The notes under the pieces are model-generated. The model made no database searches, had not been told where the DNA came from, and saw nothing but the letters and a program-made list of their open reading frames with translations. From Trachythela sp. YZ-2020 (taxonomy: Eukaryota > Cnidaria > Anthozoa > Malacalcyonacea > Clavulariidae), in NCBI GenBank assembly GCA_016169945.1, contig JADLSH010000217.1, positions 682,001-746,000 on the forward strand: a DNA stretch of 64,000 bases, read 5' to 3'. Positions 32,314 to 43,721 of the stretch are shown piece by piece (position 1 is the first letter of the stretch; each line of letters begins with the position of its first letter). Position numbers and translations under genes: made by a program.

Positions 32314-32797
32314 ATCTCTCACTTCTGTTGTGTTGATAGCGACAGCCAAGCGAATAATGAGCGCGCTCGTCCGAAAAATGAATAATATATAATTAATCGC
32401 AAAGCATCACGGTATAGTCACCATTCCTCCTCTGGTAAATATCAAATATGTCAAATATAATCATATATAAAATTTGTTGTTTTATTCCAGCACTGGCCAT
32501 GCTTGGGCCTTTGCGTTTTTATTGCATTAACTGAGTTTTAAAAGTTTATATATATTGAATTTATACTTGATGGTCTTTTACAATCCTTTCATAATACAGA
32601 TTACAGACTGATGGTGTCAGAGTCTTTACACTTACCGCATAGGCAAGTTGTCCTTGGCAAAGTTGCTAGTTTTTCCAAGCAGGGGCGGATCTTGGGGTAG
32701 TCAAACTAGTCACGCGACTAAGGTAAAAATTGCGCAGATATAAAAATACATAGTCCAGTTGTAATAGTTCATGCAGCGGCAGCCGACAGTGAAGTAC

Positions 32798-34837
32798 CAG
32801 AGGAGGGTGGACAGCTGTCACATGATATTTTTCGACCAATGAGGAGACGCTATTTTCTCAGCGCTCGCAAGAAGCTAGTGGACTGTGAAATTTGCATTGG
32901 TCTCATAAATACGGAAATATTTCGCTTTGTTATTCAAATTTGCAATTAAATTCGATGCACACCCGTTCAATGAATATTAATCTACTCCCAAGCGAAGAAT
33001 TTTGGAAGGTAAACGTCGTTTTGTACTATATTTTTATATTTAATGCAGGCACTTATGCGTCACGTGGAAATACGAGTCTGTTTCAACTATCAACTTTTGA
33101 AATAGAAAATATCGAATTTCCATGGTTCGATTTCGCTAATTTTCGCATAATGTGATAGATTAAAGCCTAATCTTTCGTTTTAACTGCCCCCACCTATCCG
33201 CGCCACTCACCGTTTTCGAGATATTCGCTGCTGAATTTTCAATACGATTTTGCACTTTCTAAAAATAACTATCTCCAACTTTTTAAGTTTCCCTTCTTAT
33301 CATTTGCATTTTATTAAAATATTTTAAACTTTTTGTAATATCAATGAATAATATGTTTAAACGCATTTGCTTGATCAGTTTTTGATGGATATTTTAGAAA
33401 TTATGAAACGTGTTTTTGTTTGTTTTCATGATTGAAGTTAGTCGTGTCTTCGCGACGTGTTGACTAAAGTCCGCGTCTGTTTACAATTTTCAAACTAAAG
33501 TATCTAGAATTTCCATGGTTCGATTTTCGTAATTTTTGTATAATGATGAAGACAAATGTATAAACTTTAAATCTGCTGGAATGATCCCGGTGATCCCCTG
33601 GCAGTTTTCGAGATATTAGGCATCGAAGTGATCATAGTCATTTCGATGTTTGCCAAAATGGCATCTAATAGTTTAGGAAGATATTGAGCCACCAAAGCTT
33701 GTTTTTCCCAATGAATCTTGAAACCTCTTTAATAGAAAGAGCGTTATTCTTTAGAGCAAGCGTTAAAGTACTTTTGAATGAATTTTAGGAGATTTAGGAG
33801 TTATTTGCGTGTTGTTTAGAGATTTTATATCTGGGCTAGTGTGTGGCTCTGTCTGCAATTTTGTTGTCTGATGGCCCGCTCGACTCGCAAATATGGAATA
33901 TTTTGTCGTTGTTATTCAATTTTTTTTCTGGAATGCATCCATGCTATTTCAATAACTATTGATCTACCTATGTGAGCAGTATTTTGTAAGGTAAACGTTA
34001 TTTTGATCTTTTTTGTAGGCTGTACGTCGTCATATTGTATTAATCCGATGCCATCTCTGTCAACAATCTTTGAAGTTGAACACCTCGAATTTCAACAATT
34101 GACGCAGTGATTGCTCGTTTTTTCTGAAGAAGTGGACTTTACTGTTTAAAATAAGTGCTGAGTTTTAGAAGAAAATTTGTTGTTTATTTACAGATTTGTA
34201 TTTTGGGTTGAATTCTATCATTGTATTGTTAATTTGCCTTCTTGGTTTCTTTAATATTTCTTTATATATGTAGAGAATATGCATGTGCGATGTATTTTCA
34301 ATAAAAATGGAACTGTATATTACTGTAAAGTTTGTTTTGTCTACATTTCACCCGTAATTTCTGTTGCAAAAAAGTATATAGAAGTTCTTTTACAAGCTCA
34401 ATATGCGGGTTTTCAGTAGTCACAATGTGCTATTGGGATAAATAAATAACTAATTAAATACATATTAAAAGTCGAATCCTTTGATGCCAGCCAGCAGAAT
34501 CAATCTGGCCAATAAATATTTAGTTAACTGTCTGTACTGCACTCCTCACTAGTTGCACAATGTACATTACAAATACAGAGGATCACTCGCAGCCTTTGAG
34601 ATTTCTGCACAAATAAATCCTCAGAGAGACTCAAAGAGCCTTGTTATACCTCCATTACAAAACACTAAACACATCCATGATGGCATTGAGTCTCCGTAAC
34701 AATAGCGTCTATTTTCGCAGAATTTGCTATGGCCAGAGATGTTGACTTCACGGCAGTCAACGCATAAATGAGGCCGCACGTGGAAACATACGCTCATTAC
34801 CCATGATGCTTTGCGGCCTGCTGTCCAACCTCCTCTG
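32798..34837. mobile_element. 2.04-kb Mutator-like element nested in the hAT
   Basis: The ends CAGAGGAGGGTGGACAGC (left) and CAGAGGAGGTTGGACAGC (right, read inward) are 18 bp with one mismatch. They are flanked by the perfect 9-bp duplication GTGAAGTAC (32789-32797, 34838-34846). The first nine bases equal those of the element at 27661. The interior has diverged direct repeats (GAATTTCCATGGTTCGATTT at about 33113 and 33511; GTTTTCGAGATATT at about 33211 and 33602; AAGGTAAACGT at about 33006 and 33989) and no convincing gene. Confidence 0.85.
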
Positions 34838-35094
34838 GTGAAGTACTTAATATTAAAAAATACTCCAGTTATCAATTTCGTGCAGCGGCCGAGCCTGCAG
34901 TAAAAAAGTAAAAATAGCGGTTATCTGCGTGAGTTTTGACTAATCTGAGGCGGATTCTAGCCATTTGATTGGTCCATTTGAATTTTGATTAAAGTTTGCG
35001 GGGGTCTGACTCATTTGGGCAATATTCGAGCTTTCTGATTGGCTGGTTAAGGAAATATCCTCCTTTCTCATTGGCTCGGTTTATTTGACTAATT

Positions 35095-35138
35095 CGCTCC
35101 TTGGGGTATTCAGCAGCGCTCCTTGGGGTATTCAGCAG
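35095..35138. repeat. 22-bp tandem duplication
   Basis: CGCTCCTTGGGGTATTCAGC AG occurs twice in tandem in the hAT interior. Confidence 0.85.
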
Positions 35139-35178
35139 TCTTCAGTCACAGAGTAGAGATCATACAGAGGTGTAACGG

Positions 35179-36952
35179 GTGTACCCACTTATGCTTCAGA
35201 CGCTTGCCGAGCATGCGCAGTTAAAGTGCACGATTCAGATGGCGACTCGCTTTTAACGGCAGTTTACCTTTTAGCAGTACGTAAAAATGCGAAAGACTTT
35301 AAGGGGGTCTTATACAAAATTTTAAAAGAAAATCCTATTTTGAAATTAGCCATATTATGCATCATTAATGATCCCTTATTCGTTTTCTGGTGTTATTTTT
35401 TCTATTTGTTTGGCGGAAAATGGGTAAATAGGGGAAAATAGCAGCTTGTTTGAAATTTTGTCCCGTAGCAACCACCATAGCAACGACGTGTTATTGGAAA
35501 ATCGCGAGCATTGGAGCATTTACGAAAATTTTTTTTCTCCAAATGACTACCCACCTACCCACCCCCCCCCCTAGTTATATAGTGATTTTAAACGATTTTA
35601 TTTCAAATTACACCAAGTACAAGTAGGTTATATTTAGGCGGGAGAGGCGTTATAATGGCGTGAAAGCAAATTGTGTTCACGCTCTATATTGTGTATAATT
35701 ACGGTTCCACTTCAAGGCTTTGACTGATGGAGGACATCATGTAAAGCCCGACGAAAGTCGATCTGCCATAACCTTTCAAAGAACCGAAGGGTTAAACATT
35801 GGTGTCTTTTTAAAGACGGCAACGGCGGAGGTCACAGCTGGGAACCAAACTTAGATGTTGAAATAGTACGTGTTAAACATTTTTCAAAAAATCTAGCATG
35901 GCATTTTCATGATATATATGCCTACCTCTCCCGTTTAGGATATGTTTGGGTATGTGATTTCGACCCCGAATTAGTCTTAGTGTATTTGGTTAGCATATGA
36001 AAATATAGGGGAGCCCCATGTCCAATTTTTCATTTGTGAAAATCAAGAAAAGGAAGGCCAAACCTATTCAAATGGGTCACTGTTTGCCTTTCTTTGGTTA
36101 GTAATGTGTACTCAATATTATTGCAAAACGCTATTCGAAACTATAAACTTGATTTTATCAAAACAGCTCAAAACGTAAGAGTAAGAAAGAATAAGCAAAA
36201 GCAAGGAGAAACATATGCAGCTGGGTCATTTTAAACTTTCCAGATGCCTATTCAAGTCTTCAAATTAGGATAGTTTGTCGAAAACATACCTAAGAATATT
36301 TTAAACTTAATTTTCCCAAATTGTCAATTCACGAGACGTTAAAAACTCTCCTGGGTTTACTATTTATGCAATCAAGGTGAAATTTTCAGAATTTACTCAT
36401 TACTATTAAACCTTTGATGTGAACCTAAAAAATACTATGTGTGATTTATACTCACCACAGGGAAACCCTATTATTGAACTCCGCACCCCCAAATTTTCAT
36501 TCATCTATAAAGAAGCGTAAAATGTATACACTCTATGCCTTTAGCTGAGTATTTTTTTAGGTTCACATCATAGATAGGTCTATTTTGCACCCATTAAAGC
36601 TGCTTGGGAGATCATTCGTAGTTTACTTTGGCTCCTATCATTTGTGGCACAAACACCATATTTTACTCCATAGGGGGTCATATCTTGGTTACTGTGGCAA
36701 CAACAAATGTATAAGCGAGTGATTTTGTGTCAGCTACCCATATTCTATAATATTAGAGTAAAAAATGAGGGAAAAGTATTAAATTAGAGAAAAAAGTTTT
36801 CAACGTATAAGACCACCTTAAGATTGTGAAACTCTAAAGAGCCGAAAATGTTGGGAACTTGGGGAATGTTGGGAACTTGGAATGGGGGGAACTTGCCGAG
36901 CATGCGCAGTTGATCATTTTTTGCCCAGCCGCCTGAAATCAGGTGGGTACAC
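35179..36952. mobile_element. 1.77-kb element with GTGTACCCAC ends
   Basis: The left end GTGTACCCACTTATGCTTCA and the right end read inward GTGTACCCACCTGATTTCAG agree at about 18 of 23 bases. CTTGCCGAGCATGCGCAGTT is present near both ends in direct orientation (35202 and 36892). No duplication was resolved and no gene is recognisable inside. Non-autonomous, class uncertain. Confidence 0.55.
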
Positions 36953-36962
36953 GAAAACGTAA

Positions 36963-37875
36963 GGCCACTATTTGTTAGATATTAGTTTCTCATCAGGATC
37001 GTTTGTCAACATGCATGCGGGCGGGCGGCCATTATCATTATGTCATTATTGCAGTATGGACTCGTACCCAGGCTTTTCTTAGAGCGCGTGCAAGCGAAAG
37101 TGCGCGACCGCGCGCAGGTCTGCCAAAAAGAACGCTGGATAAAATACAAAAAAAGCAGGAAAAAACTTGTGCAAGATATATCATTGTAACAATTGTTTTA
37201 CTTATTTAATAAAGTTACAAAGTACGAAAAATGTGTCCTTTTATAATAATAACATATTTTAAAGTACTCTACAAAGGAAATGCATTTATTGTAAAGAACA
37301 GAACAATTATTTTTAATTAATACTCATATCGCAGTCAACTACGTCCATTTGTTCTTTGTTTGGTCCGACATAAGCAGCATCCAGCTCCCTGGAAGGTTCG
37401 TGTATATTTCTTGCCACGTTCGTCGAATAAAAATCCCGAAATGTTGCATCTGGAGGCATTACTGGGACAATATTCCAAGGAACTAAAAACCTTCTGACCG
37501 TTTTGCAGTATACTGTATAATTTAGCATCTGATTAAATACTGATATACAAATAAAACTTCATTTAAAAGTCAAACGACTACACGTGGGCAAACGAAATGA
37601 AACAATGGCTGACCAGTAGCTAGCGGGAAAACATGGGCAGGTGGGGACATATCATGGGATATGGGGACATGGTATGGGTAGGATAGGGATATGAACGGAT
37701 AGAAGGGTATGAATAGAATTCGAAGTTAAATCGTACATTTTATTTCGCAATTTGGCTAGCGTTCTTGTTAAAAATATAATTTCACAAGAAAATGACAATA
37801 ATGACGACCGATGCGGCCATTTTGAAAGTCATGCGGGCGGTGGATGAGAAACTAATATCTAACAAATAGTGGCCT
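36963..37875. mobile_element. PIF/Harbinger-like element A, TAA duplication
   Basis: Perfect terminal inverted repeat beginning GGCCACTATTTGTTAGATAT (32 bp in all), flanked by TAA at 36960-36962 and 37876-37878. A 3-bp TWA duplication is typical of PIF/Harbinger. It holds a 71-codon minus-strand frame (37313-37528, FLVPWNIVPVMPPDATFRDF) that looks somewhat protein-like but is unrecognised. Confidence 0.75.
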
Positions 37876-37878
37876 AAG

Positions 37879-38431
37879 GGGTCATTCAGAAAATACGTGA
37901 CGCTTCGGGGGGTAGGGGGGTGATTGACGTAGTGTCACACGTCGTCACAAGGGGGGAGGGGGTAAAACAACCTCAGTCACGCGACGTTTTTAATATTTAA
38001 TATGCCGGTACATTTAAAATTATATTACATTTATCATATTTTCATTATTATTTAAATAATACATACTAGATAAACTAGACAACATTTTTATACAGTATTT
38101 ATATCTACCGCATGGTGAGACTCCCGAATTAAAATATTACTCGAAGAAGTTTCTTTACATGAAGTACTTGTATATTCATATCAAGTAGTTTCTTTTACAT
38201 GAAGTATTTGAAAATTGAATAATCGATTCAATTCGTGAATCATTTTTAGGTTGTGAGATTTTTAGGTGTGTAGATTCAAATTTATGATCATGCTTAACAT
38301 AGGGGGGGGGATTTGTTTGGCGTCACGTATTTTTGCATGGGGTGTATTACCAAACGTCACAGCGCGTCACAGGGGGTGCGGGGGTGTAAAAAAATGGCCA
38401 AAAAAGCGTCACGTATTTTCTGAATGACCCC
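37879..38431. mobile_element. PIF/Harbinger-like MITE B, TAA duplication
   Basis: Terminal inverted repeat GGGGTCATTCAGAAAATACG continuing TGACGCTT, 28 bp perfect, flanked by TAA at 37876-37878 and 38432-38434. The left TAA is also the right duplication of element A. The interior has G-runs and no coding capacity. Confidence 0.9.
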
Positions 38432-38571
38432 TAAGTCTCCCAAGTGTTTACGACGGTCCGTTCCACCTCTGTATGATCTCTACTCTGTGCTTCAGTCAAT
38501 ACGAAATGAAAATAAAGTCTTTCTGATTGCTACTTCCGCAAAGGTTCAAATTGGTTTGAGGATCGAGTATA

Positions 38572-38712
38572 ATGCACGCTTTGGATACAAGATCTGTCCA
38601 AGATGCTATCAATGACACCGATATCAGTCTGTCGAGAGATTTTGGCGCAGAAATGTTCATACCCAGAGTTGCTCGTCAACAAAATAAGAAGTGTACAGCG
38701 ATAAGGTATTAA
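38572..38712 (+). pseudogene. hAT transposase fragment (P52rIPK/ZMYM1-like)
   Basis: Short frame MHALDTRSVQDAINDTDISL then SRDFGAEMFIPRVARQQNKK, TAA at 38710. The pattern A..FG.E...PRVA.RQ matches the segment before the catalytic half in hAT transposases of the 52-kDa-repressor/ZMYM1-like group. It sits at the right end of the hAT element, which supports the call. The rest of the gene is gone. Confidence 0.45.
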
Positions 38713-39203
38713 AAGACATTCTATTTATATTAGTTTATAGTCTGATACTAATACTATTACTGAGTATTACTAAGTTCAAAGTGTGTCTATTTCACGCTGG
38801 TAAAAGCCGCTTGGCTGAATTAGCATATATTTGCGGTTGGTCAAAAGGTTATTTATATTATTATATAGTTGTTATATTGGCATTTGTTGTAATATTTGTA
38901 TCAGCCAAGGTATTGCGGATGTATTTTTATCGACCGAACCAAATATTAATACTACACAAATTGTTATGTCGAAATTTTGAGTCTTTGACCGCATGGTTTG
39001 GTGTTACGCTGTTTGTAATACGATATCTATAAGCATAATATATGGCAAATTGTGTTTCCTAGGCATGCTTAAACAGTCATTTTATTGCCTAGCTAAAAAC
39101 AATAGCGCCTCCCCCCTTTCCCACCGAAAAAATATGCTCCCCCCTGGGGTAGTGGAACCAAAAATTTTTGACTAACGTACGAAAATTCCTAGATCCGCCC
39201 CTG

Positions 39204-41280
39204 CTTCCAAGCTTTTGGTAGTGGCAGTCAAATACTGTGCAGTCGGGTATTGTAGTATCTATTGATGGGGATGTGGGGGTTGTGCACAACCCTTTCAGCA
39301 CCCTCATAAAAGTCAGTTAATTGATGTCCTATTAAACAGACGTCCTACTACTATATAGAAATAGATTTACCCACTCCTGCCTTTGGATGGCAGAAATTTC
39401 TTCAATAGTTGGGGTTTGGATCATTTCCGGAATGACCTGGCCAGTATATCCTCAAAGTGCAGGACTCAGCAGGAGTAGTGGTGCACTTAATATTTTAAGT
39501 TTGCCAAGAAATGGGCTCTGGCCAGAACTAACTGACCAGAACTGAGTTCTAGTTCACCCTTAGGAAGTAATTTTTCACACACCACTGTATAAAAACAACC
39601 AAGGACAGAGTCAAATACTAAAGTAGGGCTCATCTGGGCGCATTGCAAGCTAATGGGTTAACATAGATGTACATTTATTAAAGTATTGTTGTGTAAGGAT
39701 AATAATACAGTATGACTGTTCCCTTGTATTTTATAGGTAACACAAAAAATGGCACAAGGCATCAAAAACCTGAACAGCCAGAACAAAGTCACAGACCAAT
39801 TGGGGCTGCAAAGTTATAATTATAATACCATAACTTGATTATACAGTTTGGTTGTTAAAATTAATATTTACTGCTAATCAATAATTATTATTTGAAATAT
39901 TTCAATTAAAATAAAACGAAAAATTATCATGCTTTGTATCTTTAATTTCCAAACATGTTGCTTGGTACTGTATTTCACCAATTATAGAAAGAAGGACTGT
40001 GTTATTGTGGAATATATTCTGCAATAAACAAGAATAGATTATATCTGTTACACAAGCAATGCTATACAGTTTTCAGTGGAGAAAAAAGCATAACAAATTA
40101 AAATAGGAGGAGAGGGTTGGTTGATAGGAAAACAAAAGAATGTGACCTAACTTCAGGGACGCCAGAACTTTGGGCATGGGCTTAGACAGAGGCCCATCTG
40201 CCAGTCTTTTGGATGGGTATTTTTTAATGTAGCCAGGCAAAAAATGTTAAAACATAGAAACAAACATTATAACATTCAACAGTCACGACACATACCTTGA
40301 CCAAGGGAAACATCAGTTTGGGGGAAGGTGGGGCAGACATAGTGCAGCACTTTTTGACAAGTAGATTGCTATTCCTGACTAAACACCTAACTATTGGTGG
40401 ACTGGGGGTAACCGCCCAAGAGACCTTTTACTCAGAGAGGATGGAGGGTTAAAAGTTAAAAATGCATAACTTATTCAAAGTAATATTCAACTCTAGTGGT
40501 TCAAATATATATTAAAAAGTATCTCCAACGTAAGATGTTGTTGGCCAGAAAGCTAGGTATAGAAATTGCCTTTTCCGACTTTCTCCCGGCATCCTAGCTT
40601 ATATGAATAAGTTATTATACAGTATAACACAAAACCATTACTCTTTTATATCCTAATTCCCTCTTAAAGATGGTGGCACATCACGATATGATATTAGTAC
40701 AAAAAACATGGCTTCATAGTTCATACTTCCCACAGAGACTCACAGAAATAATTTCCCAAGATCAAGTGCTAATTAAAAATACATACAACTTACTCAGACA
40801 TAATAAAATTTAATAAGAGTTTCAATCCTATTTAATATACAAAAATGTCTGTGCAGTTTAAACTAATACACCAATCATTGCTCTGAGGGAAGAAACTGAG
40901 TTTAATAAAGCAAAATATATTTTCTAGAATCAGTCTATAAATATATACTTGTTGTACAAAGACTCAAGGAGCCTCTTTTCTTAAGGAAATAAAGTATATT
41001 TGATTAATATTTGTGGACTCTGAAATATACCTCAAATTTATACTCGTTAGCTCTGGCTTCAAATATCGTCTTTGCCCAAATTTCTCGACGGTTTGATATT
41101 TCTTTGTTGTCTTTCACATACGATGACAACGCGTATAAAGACACGTTTGAAAGTCGAAAGGATATGTCGAAAACTCCAAAACAACGAGATTTCACGGCAA
41201 AAAGCGAAATTATTTTTGCAAAAACCAGGGGGTATGAATCTTGTAGCGGGCTCAGAATTAAGCATGGTCAGTGGTAATTA
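39204..41280. other. Mostly non-coding, one dispersed repeat
   Basis: 39604-39665 carries AGTAGGGCTCATCTGGGCGC and AATGGGTTAAC, the same dispersed repeat as 52217-52500. Frames open on both strands at 41011-41277, but neither looks like a conserved protein. Confidence 0.5.
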
Positions 41281-41370
41281 ACATGAGCATTTCGGACCAG
41301 TCGTCATGGTAATGGCGTCAATTGACGTCAAAATCCGCCATGTTTTTGGCTTCACTTTTCTGCCTGGCAA
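41281..41370. repeat. Dispersed repeat (inverted relative to 27412)
   Basis: Contains GGCGTCAATTGACGTC and ATCCGCCATGTTTTTGGCTT, the reverse complement of the 27412-27480 block. Confidence 0.6.
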
Positions 41371-42130
41371 ATGTTAGCGGCACGTCCTCCAGATATAAGT
41401 GGTCTTAACTGACTGTAGAGATCACTGATCTTTATTAGATCAGTGGTAGAGATATATCAGCACTTTATTACATCGGTCACCTTGACATGTTCACGACAGT
41501 TAATACTAAATGGAACTTAATATGGCTAAACTAATTCTGTGAAACTTAGTATATTCAAATAGTACAATCTTTGTGATTGCATGTTAGTTAACCCATTCTT
41601 TGTTTTTATACACATATATCACATGCTCAATGTGAATGTTACAACATACCAGCATAGTTTTAAAACTGTATATGGTAGTGACAAAATAAGGAGTAAATGA
41701 AGAACTTGTCTACAGAGGTGAAATTATGGGTCATTGCCATAAATAGGTGCACTTTCATATTTTCACCTGTGGGACTGCACATCTGACTGTGATATTCTGA
41801 TGATCTTCTACTATTCTACCATACACAAACTTGTACTTGAATGGTTACACTGTTACATTGCACACTGAAATGAACTACAGCAATTCTTTGATGCAAACAA
41901 TAAGTATTTAAGCTGTACATTCTTCTTTCTGTACTCGCGTCAAATCCGGATATCTGAATGGAATCGTTTGAAACTGGTAAATGCATTATTGACGAAGATG
42001 TTGTATTTTGAAATGTCATTTAGTTCTTGAGGAACCATGGTTTAGTTAATATTCTCAAAAATTCTTAACAAATTAGAACAATATCAAAGTTGTAACATGG
42101 TATATATTTTTAAAAATTTGTTATTGATTA
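41371..42130. other. Non-coding stretch
   Basis: Nothing recognised beyond AT-rich sequence and short chance frames. Confidence 0.45.
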
Positions 42131-42410
42131 TTATAACACCTTAGTGGATTCTCGTCATTTAATTGGTTGATTATGATCACGTGACCGTGCAATAGTTTTT
42201 TCCAATTTCACGATTGTGAAAATGGAAAAAACTATTGCACGCTCACGATTCTTTCCATTGCACGGTTGGGTTTTCATAAATTCCATACGTCAAAATCCTA
42301 ATCGTATCGTGTTCGTAGCTTTTTTAATCTTAGTTTCACAATGAGGTGTATGGAATTTTTAAATGCAAACAAAATGGCGGATGTAAAATATGTCTTTTAC
42401 GATAAATTTT
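42131..42410 (+). repeat. MITE, copy 2, with central perfect hairpin
   Basis: Reverse-complement partner of 11560-11850. Its centre is a long hairpin: GTGCAATAGTTTTTTCCA ... TGGAAAAAACTATTGCAC (about 42188-42243). Confidence 0.8.
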
Positions 42411-42594
42411 CGTTAAATGAATGCCATTATCTTATTCATCTTATTCATACACATTTTTGGGACTTGTGTATTTGATTGATATATCAATTTTGAACTTCAT
42501 ACATGTAACTCTGGTATGTATCTGGTATGTATGTATGTATATAACATCGATATATTTTGGTGTCATATAAAACAAATAATGAAGGTTTTCATTC

Positions 42595-42714
42595 GTGCAA
42601 TGGAAAAAATATTTTCATTAGGTGAAAGATGGAATTTCCCATTCCACTTGGCTATCGCCTTGTGGAATGGAAAATTCCATCTTTCACCTCGTGAAAATAT
42701 TTTCACCATTGCAC
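42595..42714. repeat. 53-bp-arm foldback
   Basis: Arms 42595-42647 and 42662-42714, nearly perfect. The left begins GTGCAATGGAAAAAATATTT and the right ends AAAATATTTTCACCATTGCAC minus one base. The loop is 14 bases (TTGGCTATCGCCTT). Confidence 0.9.
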
Positions 42715-43721
42715 TCATAAACATTCATTATTAGTATAATACTTACAATATCATAAGTGCATTGTATAGGAAGAAATTATACAGTTCAATTAATATTTTG
42801 TAATATGCATGCTGGTAGTATTACAGAATTAAGATAGTGAGCCATGAAGCGACGCTACCTTCATAGTCTAAGAAGCTAACTAGCTCTAGTAACTATCTAA
42901 AGCTGGAATTACTGACTAACAACTCCAGAATTCAGAAATCATGTGGAGCTATTTATCTATTTAGCCTGGAGTTACTGGCTGTACCGGCATAGTCTAACTC
43001 GATTCGAAGAGTGGCTACCTCCACAAAAATAGAATCTACAGGCATGTCATACTAATTGTCTTCCCCTTATTACATTGATGCCGGACTACGGCAGCACTTT
43101 CCTTGCGGTAGTAACTTCTAGTTTTATACCTTTAAAGCTAATGCAGAATGGCATTGAATGATTTCATTTTAAATTCTTTCATTCTTGAGATATTAGGATT
43201 TTCCCGTCAATTGACGACTCTGGCTCTGCATCCGATAATCATGGCTATATTCGCGTTATATTCTGTGAGGCCTCTAGAGAAAACCTGTAGCTATAACCAC
43301 AAAATAACTGTTATTAAACAATTTTTATAGTAGCATATTTGTAGCATAATAGTAAAAAAAAGGCACACTTAGCCATTAGGGGTATTTGAAGCGATTCAAC
43401 CGATTCAATCGTGCAAAACTCATAATGAAAGTGTTCTTTATTTTGAGCAACTTTTTGCATATTCAAGTCGCATTGCAGTTCAATCGCACTGATTGAACAG
43501 TTGAATTGGCTTTCATATTATGCATATTAATGCTCAGCCATATGGCAATGCTTCAGTCCGATTTCCAGTCGTGATTTTCTCTAAGACGATAGCGTCGTAA
43601 CATTAGATAGACATTGGGATATTTTCCTCATGTTCAGTTCATTGGCGGTTGAGAGAAAGAACTCTTGCAAAACGGAAAGAGAAAAAGATATGTCTTCTAA
43701 GACGGAAGTATAAAATATTGC
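42715..43721. other. Non-coding, downstream of sulfotransferase gene
   Basis: No gene recognised. It includes the expected 3' untranslated region of the minus-strand gene. Confidence 0.4.

Larger units (their letters stand above)
27661..32434. mobile_element. 4.77-kb Mutator-like element carrying two spliced genes
   Basis: The termini are inverted: the left starts CAGAGGAGGAATGGTGAGTA and the right, read inward, starts CAGAGGAGGAATGGTGACTA, with TACC following on both sides (24 bp, 1 mismatch). Both are flanked by the 9-bp direct repeat GTAAATATC (27652-27660 and 32435-32443). Nine-bp duplications are characteristic of Mutator-like (8-11 bp) and possibly Merlin transposons. Inside are a plus-strand spliced SANT/Myb-like gene, a minus-strand spliced acidic-protein gene, and a hAT MITE. 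I see no transposase. Either the cargo are this family's own non-catalytic proteins, or this is a gene-capturing non-autonomous element. Confidence 0.75.
35137..38495. repeat. Inverted repeat pair enclosing three insertions
   Basis: CAGAGTAGAGATCATACAGA with flanking TCTTCAGTCA and GGTGTAACGG at 35137-35178 recurs inverted at 38450-38495. The intervening DNA is made of at least three TIR elements. This is either the terminal repeat of a further element or an old inverted duplication. Confidence 0.6.
32680..39203. mobile_element. 6.5-kb hAT element, heavily nested
   Basis: The ends are inverted: CAGGGGCGGATCTTGG at 32680 and, read inward from 39203, CAGGGGCGGATCTAGG. The flanks TTTCCAAG (32672-32679) and CTTCCAAG (39204-39211) form an 8-bp duplication with one mismatch. 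The CAGGGG start and 8-bp duplication are hAT hallmarks. A transposase-like remnant lies at 38572-38712. Much of its length is later insertions (32798-34837, 35179-36952, 36963-37875, 37879-38431). Confidence 0.65.

Noticed and set aside
37003..37209. 68-residue frame near the left end of PIF-like element A
   Set aside because: Arg/Ala-rich reading of a GC-rich terminal region; not protein-like.
38691..39032. 113-residue hydrophobic plus-strand frame
   Set aside because: Leu/Ile/Tyr-rich translation of AT-rich DNA at the eroded end of the hAT element; no motif.
39716..39833. Possible terminal exon after TTTTATAG (two alternative short frames)
   Set aside because: No upstream partner exon and no recognisable product.
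41004..41281. Frames open on both strands
   Set aside because: No motif, splice support or recognisable family; open frames in four registers over the same bases suggest chance.
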